Assembly (NCBI GenBank): GCA_002270565.1
Contig: NQMI01000034.1
Coordinates: 62,001-126,000, forward strand
DNA from: Stenocarpella maydis
Lineage: Eukaryota; Ascomycota; Sordariomycetes; Diaporthales; Diaporthaceae
Reading direction: 5' to 3'
Length of the DNA stretch: 64,000 nucleotides
Part shown: piece by piece, positions 21,802 to 33,933 of the stretch
Layout of the letters: every line of letters starts with the position of its first letter
Position numbering within the stretch: the stretch's first letter is position 1
Position numbers and translations under genes: made by a program
Notes under the pieces: generated by a model
What the model was told of the DNA's origin: nothing
What the model saw: the letters and a program-made list of their open reading frames with translations, nothing else
The model's database searches: none

Positions 21802-22974
21802 ATGGACGGCAGGAACAGCCTCCTCGGCTCCATCAAGGGCACCATCAAGGGCAAGCTCTCCAGGTCCCCCAGCAGCCCATCTCAGGCGTCTGCTAGACAG
21901 CCTCGCCACCAGCCTCGCCACCAGCCCCAGCCCCAGCCCCAGCCAGCGCCCGTGCGGCTCTCAGCAGGTGCTACTTCTGGCCAGGGTATCAGCGCCAACC
22001 CCTTCTCAAGCCCCTTCTCCAGTCCTGCCTCTTCCACACAGCCTCTGGTCAATGAGCCTCCTCCGGCATATACTAGTGGGCCCACCGGCGGGGCCACCGC
22101 CTACCCGTCCGCCCCATCTCCGGCCTATGCCGCGCGGGACCCGAGCCCCACCCCATCCAGGCTCTCCGCAATCACCGTCACCACCCCGGAGGACCAATAT
22201 GCCTTCCTGAGCTCATTCGACACCATCTTTCTCATCGACGACAGCGGCAGCATGGTGGGCCGCTCGTGGCGCGAGGTCCAGTCAGCCCTCTCGTCCATCA
22301 CCCCCATCTGCACCGCCCATGACGCCGACGGCATCGACATCTACTTCCTGAACCATCGCTCGCCCTACCCCGCGAGCCAGTCCCAGGGCAAGGCCTCGGG
22401 CGGATACCCCAACGTCAGGGACGTCTCCGCCGTGGACCGCATCTTCACCTCGGTCCGTCCCGGCGGCATGACCCCGACCGGCACCCGCCTCAACCACATC
22501 CTCAAGGCCTATCTCCGTCACTACGAGGCCGCCGTGGAGCGGGCCGGCGGCGACCCTGATGACACAGACGTCAAGCCCATCAACGTCATCATGATCACCG
22601 ACGGAGTGCCCTCCGACGACCCCGAGTCCGTCCTGCTGTCTGTCGCCCAGAAGCTAGACCGCCTGGAGGCCCCGCCGCACCAGGTCGGCGTGCAGTTCTT
22701 CCAGGTTGGCAACGAGCCCGGCGCGGCTGACGCCCTCCGGGCCTTGGACGATGATCTCGCCGAGTTGGGTGGTGGTGTGCGGGACATGGTAGACACCGTG
22801 ACCTTCAACTCGCGAGGCGGGGCCGGCACATCCGCTTCAGTGCCCACCCTGAGCGGAGACGGAATCCTGAAGGTTGTCCTCGGCGCTGTTGTGAAGAGGC
22901 TCGATCGTGCAAGGATCACGGACGCCGAGCGGAGGAGCCAGAGGAGCGGGAGGAGCGGCCATCTGCATCCTTAG
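21802..22974 (+). CDS. von Willebrand factor type A (vWA) domain protein
   Basis: 390 aa to the first stop. The N-terminus (MDGRNSLLGSIKGTIKGKLS) and a Gln/Pro/His-rich linker precede a vWA domain at about residues 130-385. The MIDAS metal site is intact: FLIDDSGSMVG (about 146-151), GMTPTGTRL (about 222) and MITDGVPSDD (about 266). vWA proteins of this type are common in ascomycetes, usually with a Gln/Pro/Tyr-rich C-terminal tail; their biochemical role is not defined. The frame does not end naturally at the TAG at 22972: it continues in the same register as Gln/Pro-rich sequence through a second TAG to a TAA at 23371 (annotated separately). The start ATG follows a pyrimidine-rich leader; the frame is open further upstream, but that part is not protein-like. 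Confidence 0.85.
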   Translation: MDGRNSLLGSIKGTIKGKLSRSPSSPSQASARQPRHQPRHQPQPQPQPAPVRLSAGATSGQGISANPFSSPFSSPASSTQPLVNEPPPAYTSGPTGGATAYPSAPSPAYAARDPSPTPSRLSAITVTTPEDQYAFLSSFDTIFLIDDSGSMVGRSWREVQSALSSITPICTAHDADGIDIYFLNHRSPYPASQSQGKASGGYPNVRDVSAVDRIFTSVRPGGMTPTGTRLNHILKAYLRHYEAAVERAGGDPDDTDVKPINVIMITDGVPSDDPESVLLSVAQKLDRLEAPPHQVGVQFFQVGNEPGAADALRALDDDLAELGGGVRDMVDTVTFNSRGGAGTSASVPTLSGDGILKVVLGAVVKRLDRARITDAERRSQRSGRSGHLHP

Positions 22975-23373
22975 CACGGGAGTGGGCAGCATCTGCGGCC
23001 TCCTTCGCAGCAGTTCGGAGACCACAAAGGAGCCTCCCGTGGCGGCGAGCCACTGAATCAGCGGTCTCTTGGGTCTGGTGCATCTCAAGCCCATGGGCGG
23101 CAGCAGCAGCAGCAACCCCAACCGCCCTCTGTTCCGCTCCAATATGGGAGCAATGCCCCGGCTCCTCCTCCACCTCACACACGCCCGAGCGTGGGCTCCT
23201 CGCAGTGGTGGGAGCCGCCGCCGCAGCAATATACACAGCCTGGTGGCTTTAATAGGAGCCCGTCTTCCTCGCAGCTATAGCAGCAACAGCAGGAAAAGGC
23301 TCTCCATCAAAATCTACAAGATCGGGAGCGGGAGCAGCGGACGCAGGGCTTTTCCTCCCCCGCGCGATGCTAA
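22975..23373 (+). other. In-frame continuation of the vWA gene past two amber codons
   Basis: Directly after TAG 22972-22974 the same frame runs on without a shift for 101 codons, with CAG/CAA-rich, Pro-rich content (QFGDHKGAS, then Q5PQPPSVPLQYG, then QWWEPPPQQYTQPGGF). It reaches a second TAG at 23278-23280, then reads QQQQEKALHQNLQDRERE on to TAA at 23371. The composition matches the tails expected of this family, so it is very probably ancestral coding sequence. Both stops sit where Gln would fit (P-TAG-H and L-TAG-QQQQ), so each is one C-to-T change from CAG. Confidence 0.7.
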
Positions 23374-24964
23374 TCTGCATTGGTACCCATAGGGTTTCTA
23401 CGCCCTCTTACTGAACTATGGAGCGGTGGTATGCAAAGGAAGGTGGAAGCGGACCATCACATCTGAGGACCAGGTGGGTTCTCCTGGCGTTGGTGGCTTT
23501 GCGGCGTAGAAATATCGCCTTTCCTAGAAATTCGAGCTTAATCTTGATACCCTCTGAATACAAAGTTCTCCTCTCAACTCTGAATCCTGTATCTCATTTC
23601 CCCAACGCGGCTCTTTTTCGTGCAATGTGACAAGCGCAGCCTTGGTGAAGGGTATCCTGACAGCAGCCGGCAAAGAGGCAAAAAGGCTACCTGCGTATTG
23701 CCTACTACGACTTTGATGCCATGAAATGACATGTGCTTCTAAGCGGTCCTGATTAGCAGTGCGAGGGCCTCGATTTTGAAGGTGGATCGGCCCACTACCA
23801 AGCAATACTACATACCCATGTCAAGGCACATCGCCTGAGGGAAGTGCTTGGCAAGCACCGACGGAGCATCTCACGCGGTTCGAGGAATTACTCTGCAGGG
23901 GATAGTCCCATCAGAGGCATTCCACGGCAGGATTCCTCATTGGATTGGCAAGATTGAACATGCCAGCAATGGAAGCCTGGCAACTGCGTGCCTACATCAT
24001 TTCACGGGGGATGACATGACACGGTGCAAGGGGAGCCATCAGTTTGGTGTCCAGAAGGGCAATTTTCCTTGTCTACCTACAAAACCCGAGACTTTCATGA
24101 TCGTCAGATCCCGCCGATGGGCCCTGGTGCAATAGAGCTCTCCAGATCTGAGCACCCTCCAAGGATCCCACAGTCGGTGTCGATGCCACAACCCTCTTCT
24201 AAGAGTAGGGAGCATCTGGGCGATCATGTGTCCGAAGTTCCGCCGTTGTTTGTAGAAAGGAAGGGGTGTCCACAAACTCCTCATCATGTCGTTAGGCCTC
24301 CACGCAGTTCTCCTGCTGAAGGCCTGTGCCAGTCATCCCTCGTATGCCTCGTGAGAGAAAAGGGAAAGCAGCCGCAATGTGCAATTCAAGAAAAAGGATG
24401 GTGTGTCGGCAGCCATGTCTGCCGGAAGACCTGCCTCAGACAGCAACACACAGCACCGCGTTGATGATTAACGAATTATGCCGCCTATCAACAGTCCATG
24501 CGGCCGCGATGCCGGAGAAATGCAAGGGAAACAAAAACCGGAAAGACAAGAGTTTCGTTATCATAAGGAGAGATATGGGTCGCAATTGGTGTCGAGCCTG
24601 TGTGAGAAGCCACGACCAAACGACTGCTACCAGGTCGCCTGTGTGGCACGTCACGAGAGGATGTTCATGAAAGGTAGCCATCAACATGCTGGCCTGCGCC
24701 AAGCCATCATTGGGCGGCGTTGTAAGGGGTCCAGAGTGTGGAATGCAAGCCGAAAGCAGAAATGAAGATTCGAGTAACCAGAAACACCGTCCGTTAACAA
24801 GGAAAGGAAACCGGGAGGAGGGAAAGGTAATATCGGAGACGAGCGAGAAAGAAGTCAAGGGCGAAATCGTGCCGAGACTGCTATGGGCAGGTGCGTTACA
24901 ACTTCTGCCAGGAACTCAAGACGCCCATTGTGCCACACCTCTGCGGCCGGAGAACGGGCACCGT
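23374..24964. other. Convergent intergenic region, vWA gene / coiled-coil gene
   Basis: 1.6 kb between two gene ends. Only short open frames of mixed composition are present; none carries a motif or splices convincingly. Presumably 3' UTRs and spacer. Confidence 0.5.
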
Positions 24965-27123
24965 TCACTGCATGACCATGACGTTCGCCTTGAACAGGCT
25001 GCGTGTGAGGATGCTGGGGCCGTTCTCGTCCTTGTACGTCACTCCAGGCGTGACCACGAGGGCGACCCGCATGTGCTTGTTGTGCTGGAGCGCATGATCA
25101 TGGGCATGCTCGTTGATCGCAATGTGGGACTCGCGGGTGAACTTGACGCCGCAGTCGTTCCAGATGAAGGAGAAAGATAGGCGGCTCTGCATCATCCTGG
25201 CGCTGACGTCCATCGCGATGTTGGCGATGCTGTGCAACCCCACGATGGCGGCTTGCTGCTGAGCGTTGACCAGGTAGAAAGACCCTGCAATCTCCCTGAG
25301 GGCCTTGGCGTGGACCTTCATTCTGGCATCACGGCGTTGCTCGTATCCGGAGCTGTTGACGATTTGGTCGACGATGCTCCGGAGATGTCCAAGAGCGGTG
25401 CGGCGCTGGTCAATGGTGCCGCTCTTCTCCAGTGCAGAGAAGAATGACGTTTGCAGAAATGCGTCCAGCTTGTCATCCCACCCCAGCCAGAACTTGGGTC
25501 GAAGCACCTCCTGCTCAAGATACTGGAGGATCAGGCGAGTGATCATTTTCGTGCGGTGGCCCGGGTCCGTCAGGAGGAATTGAGCATGTCCAGGAGCACT
25601 CTGGTGGTTCTTATAGCAGTCTGACACAGTGATGATGTACTGCCATAGATCTCGGTTTCTCTGGCTGACGCGACGGACGGCACCAACTTCGACAGGCTCG
25701 TCGAACCCCTCTGCCCAGCCCTTGGCTGCATTGAACAGCTTCTCAAATGTCTCTCTCCACGTCGTCACCTTGGGGTCGTCGTCTTGTCGCGTAACATGAG
25801 CGGTGACATGCTGGCTGCGGATGGAGTAGCCAGGAGGACCAGGTCTAGGATGGGTGAGAGACGCAGAAGGTGGCACGCTCGGTATGCCATAGGTGTGCTG
25901 GGACACAGGTGGTCCTTGAGGGGGACCACCAATCTGTTGGCCGTATGGCGGAGCAGGAGGGTAGGGACCGTAGTAGCCTGGCGCGCCAACCATTGGCTTG
26001 CTGGGCCCAACAAGGCCGGGACCGGGAAGTTGGTGGCCGAACTGGCCGAGCGAGGAAGCCGTAGCAGGCCCACCTGGAAAGTAATTGTCCCTTTCCATCT
26101 GGGCGGCTCCTGTGTACGGAGGGAAGCCACGAGAACTGTCGATGTTGCTTCGGAGGTTGCTGAGGAGAAGCTCCTGATCCTGCTGGGTGATGGCTATCCC
26201 CATCTTCGGCTGAGGAACGGGCGGGCTTCTGCGACCCCGGTATGTGAGCTCAGAAGTTGCCGAGTGCGGGAACTCTGCCGGGGGAGAGCCGGCATCCTCC
26301 CTCGTGTCGATGGCGAGCCTGTTGAGCTTGCTTCCTGCGCTCAGCTTCCGCTTCAGGGTCTGAGGTGATGGGTTAGCTGGATCCTGGTAATTGTTTGTCT
26401 GGGCATCGCGGGGGAGGGTGGGACAGGGTACCTCAATCTGCGCTTGCTGCTCGTTGATGCGGCGCTTCTGATTGTTGACCTTGTCACCCAGCTTCTGGGC
26501 TTTGGCCTCCAGCTCACCCTTGGAGTTCTTGTCAATGCTCTGAAGACGAAACTTCAAGTCGTCGATCGTCACGTTGGCCTTGGCAAGCTGCTTATGAAGA
26601 CCACCCTGATAGGCTTCATGTGAGGCTTTCTCGGCCATCATCGATCGGTGATGGTTCCGATCGTCTTCGTTGATATACCTCTCCAGCGCATTGCAGACCG
26701 AACTGATCGTAACGAACTGGTGTCCCACCCTTGCCAGGTCGTTGCCAATAAGATCCGCAGTCTTTCCCGGTACGCCAGGCTGTTTGTGAATCGCCTGGTT
26801 CAACGCTTGCAGATTCTCCTGCGCCGCGATGCACTCGTTGCGCAGCTCCTGTGTGCCAAAGTCAGGATGCCATCTGCGTAGTGATCTCGCCTACTACGAG
26901 CCATGGAGGTACTTACGTTGACGAGGCTAAAAGCACGAGGCCCCTGGCTGGGCGCCCCACGACCGGCAGGGACCAACGCAAGCCCCATAGGATGACGGGG
27001 ATGGTATGAGTGGTCGGTGGGAGGAGTTTGCCGCGGATGGTTAGCTGATCCCACGGAGTTGAGCGTCGACTCCTTGGGCGAGCAGCGCGAGGCTCTATCG
27101 TCGATGGATGACTTGGAGCTCAT
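24965..27123 (-). CDS. Unrecognised fungal coiled-coil protein
   Basis: 672 aa from exons 26917-27123, 26432-26848 and 24965-26359; introns are 68 and 72 bp. The second intron (GTACCC, CTAAC branch site, CTCAG) is a multiple of three and stop-free, so it can be mistaken for coding. Layout: Ser/Pro-rich N-terminus (1-70); coiled coil (about 70-190, with LRNECIAAQENLQALNQAI and later QKLGDKVNNQKRRINEQQAQIE); a Pro/Gly-rich linker (about 250-360); then a compact, probably helical domain (about 375-672) with WRETFEKLFNAAKGWAEGF, KFWLGWDDKLDAFLQ and ALREIAGSFYLVNAQQQAA. I know of no function for this domain. The good splice signals and ordered C-terminus make it a real gene. Confidence 0.82.
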
Positions 27124-30100
27124 TGTTAATACTAGGCATTTGTTTGAAAGCAGGGAAAACAGGGGCTCGAGGGATGTAAAGATTGGAAGGATTCCCAGGG
27201 TACTCCAGAACAAGGCAGACTGTGGACGTTTCCAGAAGAGTGTGTTGAACGACTGCGAACAACTGTGCTTCAAGAGGACAGCTGACACGCGATGGCAGAA
27301 CACGCTGGTCTGTGGTACTAAGTACTCCAAGAAAAAGAGGCGTGGAATCAAAAAGTGTAGAGTCAAACAAAACGCAGAATCCAAGTGATGTGGAGCGAGG
27401 ATATCGTGTGAGTGAAGATGGACTGGGAGCAGGTACGACGAGGAAGAAGAGAAAGCAGAACGGTGGGTAGTCTCGTTACTGGTGCTAAGGATTGTCAAGG
27501 CTGGGTTGGGGAAATCCAGAGAAGAGTTGTCAGTGAGGATGTGTTGGTAGGTGGATGGACGGGCTGGTGGTGGGAGAGAAAGACAGGCCTGGCAAAGCTA
27601 AAGTCCGAGAGATCTGAATTCTGTCAAAGGCGGCAACGAACATGGGACGGCCGAAAGCAGAGCCAGTTCCACTCCAAACGAGATCTCTGTAGTGAAGGGG
27701 GCAGGCAAAAGTGATCTAGAGTGGTGAATGACAGCCAGCCCACAGCCAACACCTTGGGCCTTGGGCAGCATAATGCTGAGGTAGTCATCAGTTGCAACTT
27801 GCACTGCATCCGACTCTGTGTACAGGAGGCCAGGCATGTAAGTGGAAAAGGGGGGGGGGACTCACAATCCACTCCAGCCAGAGAAGACACCACGCCACAG
27901 TATCCAGCCCTGGTGACCACCTACCCTTTGGATTGGGGTCACTAAGGCTATCCCAGGACCTCTGGGCCAGATTGTGGACCGATATTGCAGACGCTCTGGT
28001 CTGGGGGATGAACATGGACGGATCCTCTGATATGTGGGGTTGAAGCGGTGTCCTAGATCATCTGATCCAGGCAATGGGTTGCTGATATCCCAGGCCCTCT
28101 GGACTGGGTATCCAGTGCTTGAGTTGGAAGACAGGTTCGCCCCCCGGGCAGGGAGGGTGCAATGAAGAGGAAACCAGAAGAAGAAACCAGAAGAAAAAAC
28201 CAGTGTTGCAGACACAAAGTACAAAATAGCGGTAAATCAAGAGCTTGTTCGCCTCAGATGAGCAGAAACTCGCAAGACACGCTATAACGTACCGCCACGT
28301 CTCTTGTCATCAATTCCAGAGTCCGGAACAGCTTCTCGGTACGAGCTGTGGGATCCATGGTGTCTCCTGAGCTCATGGACCTGTGGGAGACCAGTCAGCT
28401 GAGCAGGTCACTTGTGTTGGTTACATCCGAGCAAAAGAAGACTCACAGCAGGCCGGATGCCGCGTTGATGCTCTCTGGGCTGGTAGCTACGTCTTGGCCC
28501 CCATTCTCTGCATCTGAGCTGGGTTGGGGGCCCTGCTGGGAGAGGTCACTGCCGGATATGAGAGAGCTCATCGCGTCTGGGTGTAAGCGTTGTTTTATTC
28601 GTATACAAACACACTTGCTGTTGACGTGGGGTACTTGGCATGTGGTATACTGGCGAAGTATGCAAGGTTAGCCTCCAACTGGCAGGTGCTGTTTGACGTG
28701 ATGGCAAGCAGTTGGGTTGGTCAGCTTCAACGATGTGCGGGACTGAGTGGCCTGGATCCTGTTGTGCTTGCTGTTGGACGGGTCTGCTCAGCTGTGCTTT
28801 GCCTCCAGTGGCTACCTGGAAGGAAGATGATGTCGAGGCAGGCAGGCAGCCTTGACTGACTGATTCCAGGTAGGGAGAAGGCTGCGTTCGCTCTCGAGGG
28901 CGCGGCTTTTACCGCGGAGGTTACTGCTGCGGATGCCGTTGAAAGGGATGGTGTATGGAAGATGGACAGAAGAAAAGTCCTTCTAGACTTTCAGAGACGA
29001 TGCTCGAGGGAAGAAAGAAGGTGATGGAGGTGATGGAGGTGATGGAGGTGATGGAGGTGATGGAGGTGATGGAGGTGATGGAGGTGATGGAGATGAATGC
29101 TGAGTTTCTCTGAGGATGGAGAAGGAAAGGGGAGATATGTAGGTAGTTGAGTATGAGATTACTCAACAGCCGCGCAGGCAACGATTTTGCAGGCAAGAAA
29201 ACCTGTCTGCTGCTTGGTTTTGTTGACAAGGGGGCCAGTGGGACGTTCCGGCCGCACAAGAATTAACGCAAACCAACTATCGTCTGGTCGCTCTGAGCGA
29301 GTTATCAGTCTGCTCCAAGTCACCAAAGGTGAGTACCTGCGTCGGGAAGGCAAGCTGAGACCACAGGGACCCGCACACCACGAGACGAGGATGCGGTGTG
29401 GGTGGCGAGGGGCTTGAAGGAAATGGAGTGAAGAAGAAAGACTGAACGGGGGTGTTTATCTCCAGGAGGCCGAAGAGATGTCCCCATCAAAGCCGGGGGA
29501 GCAGTTGGTGGAAAGGATGCTCCGGGCATGCCATTCAGGGGCACGTCGAGATCTCCAGCCCGGACCCGGCTGTGCTTGGTTGCCCGTGATGGGGAAAATG
29601 GGCTTTTGTCCCCCAAACATCGTGGAGGTACTGACTCCATGTCACCCCTGGGCCATTGTCCACTTCCGCACCACCAGTGCCGAGAATACTGCCCTGAGGT
29701 CGATATTAGGGGACCAACGACAAAGAGGACTTGTACGAAAGCCCCTGCCATCTGCGTGACCATGGGCACCCAAAAGCTTTCGAACCCGAACCACGGCACT
29801 GTCTTCAAATTCTGAAGAGCCGATATCAATCTCGGAGCCGAGGGTCGCCGGCGTGGACGACTTGCCTCTGGAAGACAGCACTTAGAACGAATTTCTTGCC
29901 TCTTCACCTGAGATCTGAATGCGTGTGGCTGTCAGAAAGGGTATGTGCCGATAGTTCTCCTGCCTTGCGTCCGAGATGGCGAACAGTTGACCCAGAGTGT
30001 AGGGAATTCTTCCTATACCCCTCATAACATCGCCACAGCGGAACTCGAAACTCCCGCTATAGCGCAGAAGTTGCTTGACATCGAAAGAATGGAGGATAAA

Positions 30101-31993
30101 CCCCTTCGACCAAGCGTTGGGCGCATGCGACTTCCCTGGGTGCCAGATTCTCCGTTACAGCGTATGCTTCCAGCCCGGAGGTGGAGAGAGTGACTTGGGA
30201 TCTTAAGGACGTCGTGCCTCGGACCATAGCCCGTGGCCTCTCGCCAAGGGTTATGACCGTCCAGACGATCCGACCAACAGCACTTGTACAAAGCGGTGGC
30301 GCAGAGTGAAAGGCGAGAGTGCTGCCAGAGGAGGAGCCCACGGAATACAAGTTGGACGCCTTCAAAGAGGAGGTAATGGGACTTGCTGCTTGAGACGCTT
30401 CCTCTTGGGGGTAGAGACAGAAACGGGATAATTTTTCGGTGAGTTTCGGCAGGGAAAAGCCGCGGCCTCGCTTTCCAGAGAATAGAATGAGGCTTTGTCC
30501 GACCAAGCCAAACGGACGAGTTGTGAACAGCGGAAGTACGAGGATCACAGGCAGAGACATATGAGATGGCACGGGCGGCCACAGCAGGAGGGCCGTGCAG
30601 AAAACTGCGCGCGAGATACAAAGAAAGAAGAAAAAGGAAACATGAAGGGAAATCGATTGGGGACGAGGAAAAGCGCTGGATTTAAGCATGCAACACGCAT
30701 GATAGAAGGTAATCCCGGCCTGTACCTTCCAGATGTGGAAAGAAAGGCCCCAAATAGCCTCAGCAGCCACAGGGTCTGTGATGGCACGATAACATTGAAG
30801 GAACACATCAACGAGAAATGGCCGAGTCACGGGCCGACGCTTGAGGCCTTGCCGGCTATGGAGAGAGGCCCAGCTGACTTGGTCAGGGTTGTGGAGGACA
30901 GGAGGCTTTATTCCTTTCATTTTGAACAAGTGGTCGGGACCAACGCCAGCAAGTCACTCATGCCCCTGACATTGCTTAGAAGATCTTGCGTGACTTGCTG
31001 ACATGGTGCAGAGCGGGAAGGGGGCAGCAAGCATGAATGGGTGTTATCGTACACGAGCAGAGCAAGAAACGAGAACCGATAACGGCGAAGCAAAAGCCAC
31101 TGGGCCCGGAAATATAAGCTTGGTGTCTCACGCCTGGTGGCCCACAGCCGGGTTTGCTAGGCCAACTCGCTGTTGAGGGCGGCGGTCAAGACCGCCATAT
31201 CGCAGAGCACAGACGAGTGAGAGGGCGAGGCGAGAAAGAAGAGAAGAGCTCAAGGGGCAGAACACCAGACCGACAGGAAATGGGCCGTGTATCCATCAAC
31301 GAACTATCGCCCTTGAACTTTGAACTGCCCATGAATCCGAGGCCATGAGACCTACAGACGCCGGACCTTGGCTGGACACGCACAGTCAACAAAACACCGC
31401 CCCTCAAGAAGAGATTTGTATTGAAAGCAATCTAATTTAATTCCATTAATCGCCCTGTCACGAGCATGGCGGGTCGTCAGATACGGACGCCGGGAAACAA
31501 CGTTAAGCTGTTGATCCTCCTATGTACAATCATCAGTATCTTGTCAATCAACCCTAACTCCAAGATAATTTTCGAAACAGACGCCTGTGCGAGATCTAGA
31601 GCCGAAAACTCCAATGTCGGGCACTATGATGATCAGTGAGAAGCTGGGCCGAGTTGTTGTGCACTGTGTTACCAGTTCAGTGGGAACCTGTAACTCGCAA
31701 CCCGTCAGTGGTCGTGTTCCAGTTGCGGGATCAAACCAGCCTGTTGTCCGTTTCGCGACCGTGCTTTCCGGGAGGTTCCAAAAAGGGTAGTGACATGGAG
31801 TCGACTGCGGTGGTCGAGATGACAGGACATTATTCGAGCTTGACGTCGAGGTTGAGAATTTCTACGAGGGAATGCGGTTGAAAAATAATCTTGCAGCCAT
31901 CAGTACCGCTGAAGTTCTGCGCGTCGCCCGTGCTTTCTCTTACCGATCGGGAGAAAGCCTAGAGCAGAGCATTTGTGGGTCCGAATTAGCGAT
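27124..31993. other. 4.9 kb region without a supported gene
   Basis: The longest gap in the window. The largest frames (290 aa at 30057-30929 minus, 195 aa at 29320-29907 minus, 168 aa at 30495-31001 plus) have erratic composition and no motifs, and they overlap each other antisense. A 9-bp repeat is annotated separately. It could hold long UTRs, an RNA gene or a decayed element; nothing in the sequence decides. Confidence 0.45.
29021..29092 (+). repeat. Nine-bp tandem repeat (GGTGATGGA)n
   Basis: About eight near-perfect copies of GGTGATGGA, directly visible. On the minus strand it reads as a (TSI)n peptide, but in no supported gene. Confidence 0.93.
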
Positions 31994-33933
31994 TCAGAAA
32001 GCCTTCGAGTTTGCTCGGAACAGACTGGCGTAGACGGCATCTACCACCGGCGCAGCAGTGATCATCCTGCCGCCGAAGTAGCGACCGTTAAGGCCCTTGA
32101 TTGCGTTCTCGCCTCCCTGCACCTTGTCAAACTTGAGGTAAATGTCTCCTTTGGAGTTGGGCTCGACGGAGATGTGGACGACGTGGCCGTATTTGTTCTC
32201 CGCCTCCTCGCGAACGTCCTCCTCCAGTTCCTTGACCCAGTTGTCACCATCTTCCCTGCGAGTTGGTTAGCAAATAGCTGTCTTTGACGTGTAAAATGCT
32301 TAGTCAGGTACTTACTCGTCGGGGTCGAACATGTTGTGCAGCACAACGCAACGGCTGGCCTGACTCACACTGACAGGCAGCGGCTTTGGCTCCGTCTTTG
32401 ATTTGAGAATCTGTCGCTCAGTGTTTGCGCTCGGGGGCTCATCAGTTCTCGCTAATTTTCTCATAAGAGCATCCCGGCTGTAGTTGTTAAAGTTGACGCC
32501 GGCGACGTCGGTGTCATCCAGAGCGCTCGCGCCAGTGCCCTTGTCGTTATCACGGGCTCCGGCACGGTCGAAGTTGGACGTCGGTGCCCCACGGCCACCG
32601 GCGCCTGAGAAGGCAGACCCCTGATACTGTTGGTTTTGGCCCTGGAATCTCTGCAGGAGATTGGCAGTGGATTCAGGGGTGAACTTATCGTTTCCAAGTC
32701 CGACGCGGATCGGTCGACCGGCAAGGTCGAATCCGTTCATCTTCTCCAGAGCCTCACGGGCTTGGCCGGCGTCTCGGAATCTGCGGCGGAGTCAGCTTTT
32801 GCCTCATTGCGAAAGTACGATTGGTATGCTTACTGTACGAATCCGTAGCCACGGCTGCGTCCTGTGTCGTCCTTCTGAAGCTGGACGAACTCGAGTTCGC
32901 CGAATGGCTCGAAGACATTCTGGAGATCCTGCTCAGTGATGCTGAAGTGAATATTGCCAACGTACAGACGGTGGAAAGGGATCGAGTTGGGGTGACCGCC
33001 GGAGCCGCCCGTCTCGCGGACTTGTCGATTCTTCTCCGCCTCGGTGAGCTGGACAATAACCGGAATACCTAGGAGCTTCTGCCCGGTAAGCTGCAGGGCA
33101 GCTTGTACGGACTCCTCGTCCTTGAATTCAACGTAGCCGACACTGGAAGGGAAGAGTCAGCATATAGTGTCAAGTAATATGCAGTGGGCGAGCGGGTGTT
33201 GCGATACATACCCCTTGGATCGATTGCTGACGCGGTCCTTCACGATCTGAGCCTCAGATACCGGGCCAACCTTTTCAAAGAACTCCTTGAGCTCCTTGGT
33301 CCTCAGTCTTGCAGCAAGCTGCTGGACGAAGACGGTCCTGCGGTCCCTCTCATCCTCGGTGAGCTGTGGTGGAGTAGGGTCGCTAGCACCCTTGTCGGGG
33401 TGAGGCGTCCGGCCGCCACGGCGATCTCTATCATCATCTCGTCGCTCTCTGCGTTCCCTATAATCCCGCCGATCGTCGCGGTCTCGAGGGCGATAGAAAC
33501 GTCCGCCCGGGGATCGGGAGCGCGACCGACCATGGCGTCCTCCGCGGTAGTAATCCCCGTCTCTGTGGCGGCGTGAAGACCGGTCCTCACGGTCCCTGCT
33601 CTTACTCCGGCGCCTACTGCTCCTGTGGCTACCGGCATCGCTGCGAGGTGTCCTCTCGGCATCTGGTGTGCCGCGACGGCTGCTATACCGGTCACGGCTG
33701 CGATCGCGGTCACGGTCACGTCGCTTTCTGTCGCGGCTGCGGTCACGGTCTCTGTCTCTGTCCTTCTCGCGCTCGCGATCACGGCTCTTCTCGCGGCTTC
33801 GATGGCGGGACTCGCCGTTGAGCTTCTCGTCGCTGGCGCCATCAGCTGCTGCCTGGGCGGATGGCGCATCCTCCATGTTCACATCTTGCTTCGCAGTCTC
33901 CTCGAGGAGCGCCTCAACATCGTAGGATGCCAT
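31994..33933 (-). CDS. rsd1: RBM39/Rsd1-type (CC1-like) RNA-binding splicing factor
   Basis: 585 aa, exons 33212-33933, 32834-33142, 32316-32780 and 31994-32255. The N-terminus is an RS/RD-rich domain (about 40-190, strings of SRDR, RDRD and SRSRSPGG). RRM1 starts with [22 protein letters not shown] and continues across the intron into [22 protein letters not shown]2 is [20 protein letters not shown] ... [22 protein letters not shown]. The C-terminal third RRM is of the UHM type: [20 protein letters not shown] ... [20 protein letters not shown] with a GGRMI segment. This order (RS, RRM, RRM, UHM) defines human RBM39/CAPER-alpha and fission yeast Rsd1, which act with U2AF in 3' splice-site recognition. 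All junctions keep phase. Confidence 0.95.

Noticed and set aside
22888..22974. Simple spliced-intron explanation for the first TAG of the vWA gene
   Set aside because: Possible in phase, but it would remove normal-looking basic coding sequence (VKRLDRARITDAERR), uses a weak GTGAAG donor, and does not explain the second TAG. Kept only as an alternative in the finding.
29320..29907. 195-aa minus-strand open frame
   Set aside because: Start is not in good context, no domain or conserved-looking block, and antisense frames of similar quality overlap it.
30057..30929. 290-aa minus-strand open frame
   Set aside because: Composition is erratic, no motif or splice partner is seen, and it overlaps other long frames on the opposite strand; it looks like chance in non-coding DNA.
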